Position numbers and translations under genes: made by a program. A DNA stretch of 63,368 bases from NCBI GenBank assembly GCA_900542375.1, contig UQNI01000002.1:1-63368 (forward strand), in the 5' to 3' direction. This DNA is from an uncultured Oscillospiraceae bacterium. Lineage in GTDB: Bacteria > Bacillota > Clostridia > Oscillospirales > Acutalibacteraceae. Below, one piece after another: positions 6,939-16,932 of this stretch. The notes under the pieces are model-generated. The model did not search any database. It saw only the letters and a program-made list of their open reading frames with translations, and was not told the DNA's origin. Position 1 is the stretch's first letter, and each line of letters starts with the position of its first letter.

Positions 6939-8708
6939 GTGAAAAAAGAGTCTAATCTGAAAAGACTTTTGGGATATGCAGGAAATCATAAGTACCTTAC
7001 TTATGCATCATGGGCGCTTTCTGCAATAGGAGCGTTATTAGCGTTGGTTCCATTTTGGTATATATGGAACATTATCCGTGAGGTATTGGAAGTAATGCCC
7101 CATTTTGAAGAGGCAACTATGCTCACTTATAACGGCTGGATGGCAGTATTATTTTCTGTATTGTCTATTTTGGTATATATAGGTGGACTGATGTGTTCGC
7201 ACTTGGCTGCGTTTCGTATTGCTTCCAATATCCGTATAGATGCAATGCATCATATTGTAAAATTGCCCCTTGGATTTGCCGAAACATTCGGAAGCGGCAA
7301 GCTGCGTAAAATTGTGAATGAATCCAGTGCAGCTACTGAAACATATTTAGCGCATCAACTTCCCGATAAAGCGGGAGCAATTGCAACGCCAATCGGTTTG
7401 CTGGCACTACTGTTCCTGTTTGATTGGCGCTTGGGTCTGTTAAGCCTTGCGCCTGTAGTGCTGGGATGTTTAATTATGATAAATATGACAGGCGCCAAAA
7501 TGAAAAAGAAAATGGAAGAATATCAAAATGCTTTAGAGGACATGTCCAATGAAGCAGTGGAATATGTACGCGGTATTCCCGTTGTGAAAACATTCGGTCA
7601 AACCGTATTTTCTTTCAAACGCTTTAAGGGTTCCATAGACCGTTACGGAAAATGGGTCATTGCTTATACAAAAGAGTTGCGAGGTCCGATGATGGCCTAT
7701 ACCGCAGCGATTAACAGTACGTTTGTATTTTTAATTGCCGCAGCGCTTATTTTCACGCAAAATAATATTACCAATGAATTTATTTTAAATTTAATGTTTT
7801 ATATCATTATAACGCCAATTATTTCTATCACGCTGACAAAAATTATGTATCAAAGTGAAAATGCCATGATTGTGGAAGACGCATTAAAACGCATTGACAG
7901 TATTTTTCATGCAAAACCACTGGACCATACCAAAATATCAGAACATCCCAAAGACAGTTCTGTAGAATTAAAACAGGTAAGCTACAGCTATGACGGGGAG
8001 AAAAATGCGCTGACAGATGTATCGCTGCGCATTGATGCAGGGCAGATCGTTGCTTTTGTGGGCCCTTCCGGGGGAGGAAAATCTACCCTTGCAAATATCA
8101 TTGCAAGATTTTTTGATCCCCAAACTGGAAATGTTCTGATAGGTGGAGTGAATGTAAAAAACATAAAAAAAGAAGAATTGATGGATACGGTATCTTTTGT
8201 ATTTCAAAACAGCAAGTTAATGAAAGCATCTATTCTGGACAATGTCCGCCTGAGTAATCCGAATGCTTCCAGAGAAGAAGTAATGGAGGCCTTAAAATCA
8301 GCACAATGTATGGATATCATTGAAAAAATGCCGGATGGTGTAGATACAGTGATTGGAGCCAAAGGAGTTTATTTGTCCGGAGGTGAGCAGCAGAGAATTG
8401 CAATTGCTCGTGTTATGCTGAAAAATTCTCCAATCATTATTTTGGATGAGGCAACTGCTTTTGCTGACCCGGACAATGAAAGCAGGGTCCAAAAAGCATT
8501 TTCCATGTTATCCAAAGAAAAAACTGTGATTATGATAGCACATCGTTTGTCTACTGTGGTTGGAGCGGATAACATTTTTGTTCTGCAAAACGGTCAGGTG
8601 GTTGAACAAGGAACTTGCCGGGAACTTGTGGAACAGAACGGTTTGTTTTCGCAAATGTGGCATGATTATCAAACTTCCGTCAAGTGGAAAGTAGCGAAGG
8701 AGGGTTAA
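6939..8708 (+). CDS. ABC exporter-fold half-transporter, subunit 1
   Basis: The 589-residue protein has an N-terminal six-helix membrane domain (about residues 15-310) and a C-terminal ATPase with Walker A GPSGGGKST, signature LSGGEQQR, Walker B IIILDEATAFAD and H-loop AHRLS. The DEATAFADPDNE wording is typical of the YbtP/YbtQ/IrtAB-like branch, whose members move iron-siderophores or related molecules. A GTG start follows AAGGAGG. It is adjacent to a second, non-identical half-transporter, so a heterodimer is expected. The substrate cannot be read; metal chelates or drugs are possible. Confidence 0.88.
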   Translation: MKKESNLKRLLGYAGNHKYLTYASWALSAIGALLALVPFWYIWNIIREVLEVMPHFEEATMLTYNGWMAVLFSVLSILVYIGGLMCSHLAAFRIASNIRIDAMHHIVKLPLGFAETFGSGKLRKIVNESSAATETYLAHQLPDKAGAIATPIGLLALLFLFDWRLGLLSLAPVVLGCLIMINMTGAKMKKKMEEYQNALEDMSNEAVEYVRGIPVVKTFGQTVFSFKRFKGSIDRYGKWVIAYTKELRGPMMAYTAAINSTFVFLIAAALIFTQNNITNEFILNLMFYIIITPIISITLTKIMYQSENAMIVEDALKRIDSIFHAKPLDHTKISEHPKDSSVELKQVSYSYDGEKNALTDVSLRIDAGQIVAFVGPSGGGKSTLANIIARFFDPQTGNVLIGGVNVKNIKKEELMDTVSFVFQNSKLMKASILDNVRLSNPNASREEVMEALKSAQCMDIIEKMPDGVDTVIGAKGVYLSGGEQQRIAIARVMLKNSPIIILDEATAFADPDNESRVQKAFSMLSKEKTVIMIAHRLSTVVGADNIFVLQNGQVVEQGTCRELVEQNGLFSQMWHDYQTSVKWKVAKEG

Positions 8709-8711
8709 CAG

Positions 8712-10448
8712 ATGATTACACGTATTCAGAAAAAATTTGCACTTTCCAGACAAGGTGCTGTAGATTTGATAAAGGGCTGTATTGCCTGTATGCTGCAAAA
8801 TTTATCTCTTATGCTCCCGGTAGGTCTGCTGTATTGGCTTGTAAGTAATTTATTAAATCAAACTGTAATAGATACAGGAAAAGTTATCTTTTACTCTGTT
8901 GGTTGTGCAGTGGCAATCGCTCTGATTGTGTTAACCACTTGGTTCCAATATAATGCCACCTATTTTGCAACCTATACGGAAAGCGGAAAAAGAAGAATCT
9001 CACTGGCAGAGCAGTTACGTAAAATTCCACTCTCCTTTTTTGGGAAAAAAGATCTTGCCGACTTAACCAGCACGATTATGGCTGATTGTACTTTTTTGGA
9101 ACAAAGTTTTTCCCACTTCATCCCGGAGTTAGTCGGTTCCATGATTTCTACCGTGTTAATTGCCATTGGCTTATTTGTATATGATTGGCGTATGGCTTGT
9201 GCGGCATTGTGGGTATTGCCGGTATCTTTTGCAATTGTATTTTTCTCTGCCAAAGTACAGGAAAAATTAAATAACAGACAAATGGAAGCAAAGATGGCTT
9301 GTGCGGACGGTATCCAGGAATGTATTGAAACAGTACGCGATTTGAAGGCCAATAACGCAGAAGAAGCTTATTTAAAGGGATTGGACAAAAAAATTAAAGC
9401 TGTAGAAAAACGTGCAATTATTTCAGAATTGGGTACTGCGGTATTTGTGGTTTCTGCAACTTTGATTTTAAAATTGGGTATTGTAACGGTTGCTTTGGTA
9501 GGCGCTATGTTGCTGATGAACGGTACATTGGATGTTTTGACATTCTTCTTATTTCTGCTTGTAGTGGCGCGTTTGTATGACCCTTTGCAAACAGTATTAC
9601 AAAATTTAGCAGCAGTCATCAGCACCCGTACCAATATTCGCAGAATGAAAGAGATTTTAGACCACCCAATCCAAACAGGTTCCGATACACTTACCAATCA
9701 GGGATATGATATTGTATTTGACCATGTAGGATTTTCTTACAACACAGGAGAACGCGTTTTGGAGGATGTTTCTTTTACTGCAAAGCAAGGAGAAGTTACA
9801 GCATTGGTCGGCCCGTCCGGAAGCGGTAAAACAACTGTATCCAGATTGGCATCTCGCTTTTGGGATATTCAACAAGGAAAGATTACGGTAGGCGGAATGG
9901 ACATTTCGCAAATTGAACCTGAAACGTTATTATCTCTATATTCAATTGTGTTTCAGGATGTGACATTATTTAACAACAGTATTAAGGAAAATATCCGTGT
10001 GGGAAGAAAAGACGCAACCGATGAAGAAGTATTGGCAGCAGCAAAACTGGCAAATTGTGAGGAATTTGCACGTAAATTACCGGAGGGTTGGAATACCATT
10101 ATCGGTGAAAATGGGTGCAGCCTTTCAGGCGGTGAACGTCAAAGAATTTCCATTGCCCGTGCATTTTTGAAGAATGCGCCTATTATTTTGTTAGACGAAG
10201 CTACCGCATCTCTTGATGTAGAAAATGAAACGGTCATTCAAACCGCATTGTCACGATTAATTCAGAACAAAACAGTATTGGTGATTGCTCACCGTATGCG
10301 AACAGTGGCATCTGCAGACAAAATTGTTGTATTGGAAAAAGGAAAAGTGGCGCAAGAAGGTAATTCTGCCGAATTGATGAATTCAAATGGTATTTATCAC
10401 CATATGGTCACTTTGCAGACAGAAAGTCAGAACTGGACTTTAGAATAA
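8712..10448 (+). CDS. ABC exporter-fold half-transporter, subunit 2
   Basis: This 578-residue partner of the preceding protein starts 3 nt after its stop codon. It has a membrane domain (about residues 20-310), Walker A GPSGSGKTT, signature CSLSGGERQR, Walker B IILLDEATASLD and an AHRMRTV H-loop. The D-loop follows the common SLDVEN form, unlike the AFADPDN of subunit 1, so the two nucleotide sites are distinct. It forms a TetR-controlled operon with a downstream methyltransferase. It is probably the second half of a YbtPQ/IrtAB-like heterodimer. Confidence 0.88.
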   Translation: MITRIQKKFALSRQGAVDLIKGCIACMLQNLSLMLPVGLLYWLVSNLLNQTVIDTGKVIFYSVGCAVAIALIVLTTWFQYNATYFATYTESGKRRISLAEQLRKIPLSFFGKKDLADLTSTIMADCTFLEQSFSHFIPELVGSMISTVLIAIGLFVYDWRMACAALWVLPVSFAIVFFSAKVQEKLNNRQMEAKMACADGIQECIETVRDLKANNAEEAYLKGLDKKIKAVEKRAIISELGTAVFVVSATLILKLGIVTVALVGAMLLMNGTLDVLTFFLFLLVVARLYDPLQTVLQNLAAVISTRTNIRRMKEILDHPIQTGSDTLTNQGYDIVFDHVGFSYNTGERVLEDVSFTAKQGEVTALVGPSGSGKTTVSRLASRFWDIQQGKITVGGMDISQIEPETLLSLYSIVFQDVTLFNNSIKENIRVGRKDATDEEVLAAAKLANCEEFARKLPEGWNTIIGENGCSLSGGERQRISIARAFLKNAPIILLDEATASLDVENETVIQTALSRLIQNKTVLVIAHRMRTVASADKIVVLEKGKVAQEGNSAELMNSNGIYHHMVTLQTESQNWTLE

Positions 10449-10676
10449 ATAAAGCTTATGAAAGTGATAAAAATATTCCTGTTATGTATGACGCATTGTT
10501 TGAGCAGTATCAGTATAAAATCAAACATAAGAGGCAATCGTGTATTCCTTGGAAAACCAACAATTTTGGTTTATTGAGAAATTGCGGTCAACAAGGAATT
10601 GATTATTGTGGTATAGTCGTGTTAAATAAAAGCAGTTTTTCACTGAGTATAACAATTGAAAGAGGAGAATAAAGCG

Positions 10677-11309
10677 ATGTGTATCACAGAAGATGTAAAA
10701 AACAGTTATAAATTTCCGTTCGGAACCGAAGGAAGAGAAATGCTTGCAGGTATGAATGAGCACCATGCCCCTGTAACCACTTGGACATTAGAACTAATGG
10801 AACCTCAATCGGAAGATACTATTTTGGATATTGGATGCGGAGGAGGACGCGCATTGAAACGAGTATCTTCTTTGGTAGAAAAAGGAAAACTGTACGGTGC
10901 AGATTATTCAGAAACTTCCGTACAGTGTACGATAGAAGAAAATGCTGCCGATGTGGCAAGTGGCAAATTAACGGTGGTACAGGCAAGCGTATCGGAACTT
11001 CCCTTTGAAACGGATATGTTTGATAAGGTGTATTCGATAGAAAGCTACTTTTTTTGGCCGAACTTGGAAAACGATATCAAAGAAATTCTGAGAGTTTTGA
11101 AACCCGGAGGGAAAGTGTTCATTGCATCAAACGTACAAACAGAAGCTCTCTCTGAAGAACAACAATCAGAAATAGAAATGCTTCATATGCATATCGTTTC
11201 ATCTGAAGCATTTAAGAAGCTGATGAAAGATGCAGGCTATTGTAATGTGAAAGTTTATGAACAAGATGCTGGACGGCAAGTGTGTGCAGTGGGAATGAAA
11301 CCTATGTAG
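10677..11309 (+). CDS. SAM-dependent class I methyltransferase
   Basis: This 210-residue Rossmann-fold methyltransferase has SAM motif I ILDIGCGGGRAL, an acidic loop YGADYSE, and the post-I segment FDKVYSIESYFFW with ILRVLKPGGKVFIAS. ATG 10677 is preceded by GAGGAG; an upstream in-frame ATG at 10656 lacks a ribosome site. It closes the TetR/ABC/ABC operon, about 230 nt behind the second transporter gene. Small methyltransferases often accompany this ABC class, but the substrate is unknown. Confidence 0.85.
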   Translation: MCITEDVKNSYKFPFGTEGREMLAGMNEHHAPVTTWTLELMEPQSEDTILDIGCGGGRALKRVSSLVEKGKLYGADYSETSVQCTIEENAADVASGKLTVVQASVSELPFETDMFDKVYSIESYFFWPNLENDIKEILRVLKPGGKVFIASNVQTEALSEEQQSEIEMLHMHIVSSEAFKKLMKDAGYCNVKVYEQDAGRQVCAVGMKPM

Positions 11310-11321
11310 AAATATTAAAAT

Positions 11322-11360
11322 GAAAAAAGAGCCTTTGATTATATCAAAGGCTCTTTTTTG
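11322..11360. terminator. Bidirectional terminator
   Basis: AAAAAAGAGCCTTTGAT and its complement flank a 3-nt loop, with T tracts in both directions. It separates the methyltransferase from the convergent TetR gene. Confidence 0.9.
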
Positions 11361-11381
11361 TAATGAAATGCTGTGAATGTA

Positions 11382-12011
11382 TCAAATACCGGATACATGT
11401 TTGGTCATTTGTTCCAGCAATTTTTTTTGGTCGCAAAGTGCATGAAGAATTTTATTTGAAGCCAAATAATAGTCAAATAACATCTGTTTATCTCCCCTTT
11501 GAATCGCCAGAAAACATTTATCAACCAAACCATAACTGAGAAGATCTGCAATACAGCGCACATTTTCCGCTGCATATCCATTTTGCAGAAGAATTTCGGA
11601 GAAGATTTCATTTGTCATATTTCTCCAGTGGACTAAAAAGAGTGGGTCCATGTTTTCAATGAGTAAGCAGCGAATCACGTGGCTGTTTTGCATGAAGAAC
11701 GTTGAAAAATAGTTTGCCATGGTAAGAGGAGAGAGTTCTGCAAAAGTTAGAATCTTTTGTCGCTGAATGTCATTAAAATGATGCATGGAAGAAATATATA
11801 ACTGGTCTAATTGTGTAGAAATGGAACACATCAAATCATGAGTAATTGCATGCCATACTTTGGTCATGTTTTGAAAATATTTATAAAATGTGCTGCGTGC
11901 AATATTTACTTTTTGAATTACCATGCTTACGGTAATGTTAGTACATGGTACGGTTCGACTCAGTGCAAGAGTCGCTTCCTTGATTTGCAACACAGTAGAA
12001 GTTGTCGTCAT
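11382..12011 (-). CDS. TetR-like regulator divergent from the peptide/nickel-type ABC operon
   Basis: The 209-residue protein has an N-terminal TetR-type HTH (about residues 20-50: CTNITVSMVIQKVNIARSTFYKYF) and a C-terminal helical domain. GGGAGG stands 8 nt before ATG 12011. It diverges from a five-gene ABC importer across a 289-nt region containing a 19-bp inverted repeat, so it is the likely regulator of that operon. No ligand can be inferred. Confidence 0.85.
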   Translation of the reverse strand: MTTTSTVLQIKEATLALSRTVPCTNITVSMVIQKVNIARSTFYKYFQNMTKVWHAITHDLMCSISTQLDQLYISSMHHFNDIQRQKILTFAELSPLTMANYFSTFFMQNSHVIRCLLIENMDPLFLVHWRNMTNEIFSEILLQNGYAAENVRCIADLLSYGLVDKCFLAIQRGDKQMLFDYYLASNKILHALCDQKKLLEQMTKHVSGI

Positions 12012-12116
12012 GTTTGTAACCTCCCTGTTTTACGAACTGAACTTATGATAACGCTCTTTTATGGAAGGCACAAGTTATTTTTTTACTAATGAGAAACATT
12101 AATCATTAACAAACAA

Positions 12117-12135
12117 TTAGATATTTGATATCTAA
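12117..12135. promoter_or_regulatory. Inverted repeat, probable operator for the divergent TetR
   Basis: TTAGATAT-TTG-ATATCTAA is a perfect 8-bp inverted repeat with a 3-nt centre. It lies midway between the TetR gene and the ABC operon, the usual place for a shared operator. Confidence 0.55.
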
Positions 12136-12300
12136 ATCGTCTCAAATGCAGCGTGGACAAATAGGCGAGAATGTAGCCTATAAAAAATAATTTTTTTCAT
12201 ATACTGATTGCTTTTTCTCAATAATTGGTTGAAGAATATTCAAAATTTCATTTTAATGATATCGGAAGCTTTCAAAATCAGTAGCAAAGGGGGACTGTAT

Positions 12301-13323
12301 TTGAATCAAAATAGAAAGACAGACATTGCGTGGAAAATTGTTCGAAGATGCATTGGTTTTATACTCATTATGTTTCTGCTTTCTATTGTCGTCTTTTACT
12401 TTGCGCGGTTAGCACCGGGAGATCCTCTGGAATCCTTTTATGGTGACAGGGTTGAAACAATGACTCCGGCAGAATTAGAAGCTGCTCGCGCACGTCTGGG
12501 GTTGGATGGTCCTATTTGGATGCAATATATTCATTGGCTAAGTGGAGTATTTCAAGGAGATTTTGGTATTTCTCTAAAATATAAAATGCCGGCTATGCAA
12601 GTGATAGCGCCGCTGATTGGCAATACATTAATTTTGGGCTTAACCGGCTATATTCTGGTATTTACGCTTGCAATTTTGCTGGCAATGGTTTGTGCGAGGT
12701 TTGAAGATAGTTGGCTGGATAAAATCATTTGTAAAGTAGGTACTGTCAGTTATTATATTCCTCCGTTTTGGCTCGGAGTTGTACTGATTATGATTTTCAG
12801 TGTAAATCTGCACTGGCTGCCCAGCAGCGGCGCCTATGATAACGGTATGGCGGGCGATATTGGAAATAGAATTTCTCATATGATTTTACCTCTGATAGTT
12901 ATGATTACAAGTCATCTATGGTATTACACCTATCTGATTCGCAATAAATTGCTGGATGAGGTACGGAAGGATTATGTTCTGTTAGCCAAATCTAATGGTT
13001 TGGGAAAAGAGCGTATTTTATGGGGACATTGTTTGCGAAATATAGCGCCCACAATTGTAAGTGTAATGGCAATTTCCATTCCTCATGTACTCAGTGGAAC
13101 GTATATTGCTGAATCTGTATTTAATTATGCGGGTATTGGCGCTCTGGGTGTGGAGAGTGCAAAGTATCATGACTATAACCTCTTGATGCTGGTTGTTTTG
13201 ATTACGGGAGTTTTGGTTATAGCCAGCAGTTTAATTGCGCAATCTATCAATGAGGTGATTGATCCAAGAATGAAAGTAACGGGGGTGTCTATATGGAAGC
13301 GAAAACGAAAAATACGAAGTTAA
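12301..13323 (+). CDS. ABC importer permease, DppB/NikB type
   Basis: About 340 residues with six membrane segments contain the DppB/OppB/NikB N-terminal pattern (FARLAPGDPLESFYGD, then LGLDGPIWMQYIHWLSGVFQGDFGIS). The EAA loop DYVLLAKSNGLGKERILWGHCLRN contacts the ATPases. The frame extends back to 12208, but AAGGGGGA placed 6 nt before TTG 12301 marks the start. It is the first gene of a five-gene importer. The family carries oligopeptides, dipeptides or nickel chelates, and the sequence alone does not say which. Confidence 0.88.
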   Translation: MNQNRKTDIAWKIVRRCIGFILIMFLLSIVVFYFARLAPGDPLESFYGDRVETMTPAELEAARARLGLDGPIWMQYIHWLSGVFQGDFGISLKYKMPAMQVIAPLIGNTLILGLTGYILVFTLAILLAMVCARFEDSWLDKIICKVGTVSYYIPPFWLGVVLIMIFSVNLHWLPSSGAYDNGMAGDIGNRISHMILPLIVMITSHLWYYTYLIRNKLLDEVRKDYVLLAKSNGLGKERILWGHCLRNIAPTIVSVMAISIPHVLSGTYIAESVFNYAGIGALGVESAKYHDYNLLMLVVLITGVLVIASSLIAQSINEVIDPRMKVTGVSIWKRKRKIRS

Positions 13324-14219
13324 ACGATGATGATTTGTTTACCATTGTGGGAGCAGATTATCAAATACACACTCCTGTATTGAAAAAACCAAATTTATGG
13401 TATCGACTGAAAGGCAAGCCCATTGCTTCTATTATCATTCTGGTTCTAATCATTGGAGGGTGCATTTTTGCAGAACTGATTATGAATCATGATGCATCAG
13501 AATTTTATCTGGAGCATTTAAATGAAGCTCCGAACAGTGAGTTTTTCTTTGGTACAGATTCTATGGGTCGTGATATATTTTCACTCATTTGGTATGGAGG
13601 CAGAGCGTCTATCATCATCGGTCTGCTCAGTGCAGCAATTATTACGGTAATTGGTATTGTATACGGATGTATCAGTGGTGTGTCAGGCTCCTTTTTGGAT
13701 TCTGTGATGATGCGGATAACAGAAGTAGCAGGAAGTATACCATCTATTTTATTGATTTTATTAATTACCGGCTTTTTTAGCAGCAATAACGTTTTAACGT
13801 TGTCTTTGGTTATTGGAATTACCAGCTGGTTTAACTTGGCCAGAATTGTTCGCAGTGAGGTACGACAAATTCGTAATCAGGAATATGTACTGGCCTCTCG
13901 ATGTATGGGTGCCCGTTTTGGCCATATTATGCTGCGGCACCTGATTCCCAACTTTGTTTCTGCCGTTATGTTTGTTATCATTTCCGGTATCAGTACCAGT
14001 ATGACAACTGAGTCCACCTTGAGCTTTTTGGGACTTGGTTTGCCGGTAGAGGTGGTATCTTGGGGCAGCATGCTCTCTTTGGCAAATCGTGCATTATTGC
14101 TGAATACTTGGTGGGTGATTATGATTCCGGGGCTATTTCTGGTTATTACTTTGCTCTGTATTACGAATATTGGTCATTACTTCCGTAAAGAAGTAAATCG
14201 CCGTCCAAGCAATCTGTAA
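13293..14219 (+). CDS. ABC importer permease, DppC/NikC type
   Basis: This 308-residue partner permease has an N-terminal helix (SIIILVLIIGGCIFAELI), the family motif FFGTDSMGRDIFSLIWYGGRASIIIGL and an EAA loop EYVLASRCMGARFGHIMLRHLIPN. It overlaps the upstream permease by 31 nt, which points to translational coupling. It pairs with the DppB-type subunit to form the membrane channel of the importer. Confidence 0.9.
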   Translation: MEAKTKNTKLNDDDLFTIVGADYQIHTPVLKKPNLWYRLKGKPIASIIILVLIIGGCIFAELIMNHDASEFYLEHLNEAPNSEFFFGTDSMGRDIFSLIWYGGRASIIIGLLSAAIITVIGIVYGCISGVSGSFLDSVMMRITEVAGSIPSILLILLITGFFSSNNVLTLSLVIGITSWFNLARIVRSEVRQIRNQEYVLASRCMGARFGHIMLRHLIPNFVSAVMFVIISGISTSMTTESTLSFLGLGLPVEVVSWGSMLSLANRALLLNTWWVIMIPGLFLVITLLCITNIGHYFRKEVNRRPSNL

Positions 14220-14253
14220 AACGAAATTATTTTGAATTTTTATGGGGGTTATT

Positions 14254-15870
14254 ATGAAAAAGAACACAAAAATGAAATCTTTTCTGTCCATTGCGGCAGT
14301 TTCTGCATTCATGCTTGTCACCTTGGCGGGCTGTGGAGATGGAAACGGTTCTACAGGAACAGGAGATGCTGTTCAGGCAGGTGTCACATCAACGTCAAAT
14401 ACAGGTACATCTAAAAATACTTTGGTATTTGCAGGTGAGGGACAGAGTGTGCTCAATCCATTGCTGAACAACACGGATGATATTCAGTCAATTATTTTTT
14501 CCGGTTTGATGAAATATGATGGAAACAATAAACCGGTTACAGATTTGGCAGAAAGTTATGAATATGATGAGAATACCAAAACATATACCTTTCATTTGAG
14601 GGACGGTGTAAAATGGCATGATGGAGAAGACTTTACGGCTGATGATGTAGTGTTTACATACAAAGCGCTGACAGAAGATGAGAGCCTTTCTTCCGGCATT
14701 ACCAGCAACTATGAAGATATTAAAAGTATTACTGCGCCGGATAAAAATACAGTGGTAATTCAAATGGAACAAGACAATGCTGCAATGTTGGACTACTTTA
14801 CGATTGGAATTATTCCGAAACATTTATTGGAAGGAAAAGACCTGAATACGGATTCTTTTAATCAAAATCCTGTTGGAACCGGTCGCTACAAACTGGTATC
14901 TTGGGATACAGCTGCAAACCAAATTACACTTATAAAAAATGACGATTATTACGGAAAAGTACCGAATATCGAAAATATTATCTTTAAAAATGTTACCGAT
15001 GAAAATACAAAAGCTACCATGATGCAGGCAGGAGAAGCAGACCTTGTCTGGCTGAATGCATCTTATGCGTCTACATTTAAAAACAATCCATCTTATAACG
15101 TTACAGAACATCCATCTGCAGATTGGCGCGGTATTTCCTTAAACTTTAAGAAAGATTTCTGGTCAAAAAATAAGGACAGCGCCGCAGTATTAAATTATGC
15201 TTTAGATAAAAATGCAATTCTAAATGCCGTAGTAGAAGGTGAAGGCGAGGCGGCTTACAGCCCGATTCAAACAAACAGTATGGGTGGCAACACAAACGCC
15301 GATATTTACAGCTATGATCTCAACAAATTTGCGCAAGAAATGGAAAAATTGGGCTGGACAAAGGGCAGCGATGGTATTTATGAGCGCAACGGCCAAAAAT
15401 TCCGGTTTAACCTAATGGTTCCGGAATCTGAAGTAGAGCGTGTGGACATTGCCAAACTTGCAGCAAAACAACTGCAAAGTGCAGGAGTTGATATGAAACT
15501 GGAAGTGGTCAGTGGCTGGAATTATACCGATTATGACGCTTTTCTAGCAGGACAGGCTTATCCATATGACGCAGATGCTTTGTATGCGGCATTGACTACA
15601 AATGGCAGCGGTAATTCTTTGGGCTATTCAAACCAAAAAGTAGATGAGCTTTTGGAATCAGCCAGACATGAAACAGATGCCAATCGGAGAAAAGAGCTGT
15701 ATGGAGAATTTGAAGAAGCATTTTCACAGGAACCGGGTTCTGTTTTAATTTGCTATTTAGATGCGTTTTACGTCAGTGATGCTGGTATCAAGGGAATTGA
15801 TACGAACAGATTGTTAGATCACCATGCAAGAGGCATTCTGTGGAACGTGGAAGAATGGACACTAGAATAA
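14254..15870 (+). CDS. Family 5 solute-binding lipoprotein (peptide or nickel type)
   Basis: At 538 residues it matches extracellular binding proteins of the DppA/OppA/NikA family. A lipoprotein signal ends in LAGC (Cys27), followed by a low-complexity linker and the family core (FSGLMKYDGNNKPVTDLAESYEYD, TYTFHLRDGVKWHDGEDFTADDVVFTYKAL, PVGTGRYKLVSWD). An upstream in-frame ATG at 14242 is rejected because it lies in the ribosome site GGGGGTT that serves ATG 14254. The protein would be lipid-anchored outside the membrane and deliver ligand to the two permeases. The ligand is undetermined. Confidence 0.9.
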   Translation: MKKNTKMKSFLSIAAVSAFMLVTLAGCGDGNGSTGTGDAVQAGVTSTSNTGTSKNTLVFAGEGQSVLNPLLNNTDDIQSIIFSGLMKYDGNNKPVTDLAESYEYDENTKTYTFHLRDGVKWHDGEDFTADDVVFTYKALTEDESLSSGITSNYEDIKSITAPDKNTVVIQMEQDNAAMLDYFTIGIIPKHLLEGKDLNTDSFNQNPVGTGRYKLVSWDTAANQITLIKNDDYYGKVPNIENIIFKNVTDENTKATMMQAGEADLVWLNASYASTFKNNPSYNVTEHPSADWRGISLNFKKDFWSKNKDSAAVLNYALDKNAILNAVVEGEGEAAYSPIQTNSMGGNTNADIYSYDLNKFAQEMEKLGWTKGSDGIYERNGQKFRFNLMVPESEVERVDIAKLAAKQLQSAGVDMKLEVVSGWNYTDYDAFLAGQAYPYDADALYAALTTNGSGNSLGYSNQKVDELLESARHETDANRRKELYGEFEEAFSQEPGSVLICYLDAFYVSDAGIKGIDTNRLLDHHARGILWNVEEWTLE

Positions 15871-15894
15871 CTATTTCTGAAAAGGGGCACAGAA

Positions 15895-16929
15895 ATGCAA
15901 CCTGTTTTACAACTTACGAATGTATCGGTCAGCTTTGAAACACCGTATGGAGAAGTAGAAGCCGTGCGGGATGTCTCCTGGAGTTTAAATCCGGGAGAGG
16001 TGTTGGCGATAGTGGGAGAATCCGGCTGTGGCAAAACAGTAATGGTTCAATCTATTATGAAGTTGCTTCCAAAGAATTCTAAATTAAAGCAAGGGGAAAT
16101 TGTTGTAGACGGACAAGATATTACGCATTACAAAGAACGGAAAATGCGAAAATTGAGGGCCAATGCCTTTTCTATGGTATTTCAGGATCCTATGTCTTCC
16201 TTAAATCCAACGATTCCTATTGGCAAACAGATGGTGGAGGCCATCAAAAAACATCATAAAATCAGCACAGACGAGGCAAAAAAGCGTGCAAAAAAATTGA
16301 TGCGTATGGTGGAGATTGATGATGTGGAAGAACGTTTTCATTTGCAGCCTCATTTTTTTTCAGGAGGTATGCGGCAGCGGTGCGTTTTAGCTATGGCATT
16401 GGCGTCCGAACCAAAAGTGATTTTTGCCGATGAGCCTACCACTGCGCTTGATGTAACGGTGCAAGCTAAAATTTTAAAGCTGATTCGTGAGTTAAAAGAA
16501 AAAACAGGTGTATCCTTTGTGTTTATTTCCCATGATTTAGGTGTGGTAGCCGGTGTTGCGGATCGTGTTGCGATTATGTATGCAGGTAAAATTGTAGAGA
16601 TTGGTACAGCAGAAGAAATTTTTTATACGCCTCGCCATCCTTATACATGGGGATTATTATCTGCGTTACCTGCTTTTGCAGATAAAGGTCAAACACTGCA
16701 AAGCATTCCGGGTACGCCTCCAACTATGATTGATTTGCCGAAAGGCGATGCTTTTGCAGTTAGAAATAAATATGCCATGAAAATTGACTATGAAAAAATG
16801 CCTCCTATGTTTCAAATTTCACCAACTCATTATGCGGCAACTTGGCTTTTGGATTCACGTGCTCCTATTGTACATCCTCCAAGAGAGGTGCTCCGTTATA
16901 CATCTGAAATTGGGGAAGAGGGGTATTAG
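15895..16929 (+). CDS. ABC importer ATPase, DppD/OppD type
   Basis: The 344-residue ATPase has Walker A GESGCGKTV, signature FSGGMRQRCVLA, Walker B VIFADEPTTALDV and an H-loop SHDLG. A C-terminal oligopeptide-ATPase extension (RHPYTWGLLSALP) is followed by a long tail. It lies 24 nt downstream of the binding-protein gene and 3 nt before the second ATPase. Confidence 0.92.
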   Translation: MQPVLQLTNVSVSFETPYGEVEAVRDVSWSLNPGEVLAIVGESGCGKTVMVQSIMKLLPKNSKLKQGEIVVDGQDITHYKERKMRKLRANAFSMVFQDPMSSLNPTIPIGKQMVEAIKKHHKISTDEAKKRAKKLMRMVEIDDVEERFHLQPHFFSGGMRQRCVLAMALASEPKVIFADEPTTALDVTVQAKILKLIRELKEKTGVSFVFISHDLGVVAGVADRVAIMYAGKIVEIGTAEEIFYTPRHPYTWGLLSALPAFADKGQTLQSIPGTPPTMIDLPKGDAFAVRNKYAMKIDYEKMPPMFQISPTHYAATWLLDSRAPIVHPPREVLRYTSEIGEEGY

Positions 16930-16932
16930 AAA

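Noticed and set aside
10449..10676. A 62-codon frame (ATG 10484) between the second ABC gene and the methyltransferase gene.
   Set aside because: No ribosome site stands before ATG 10484, and the peptide shows no recognisable motif. It is more likely a spacer or remnant; kept out of the gene list.
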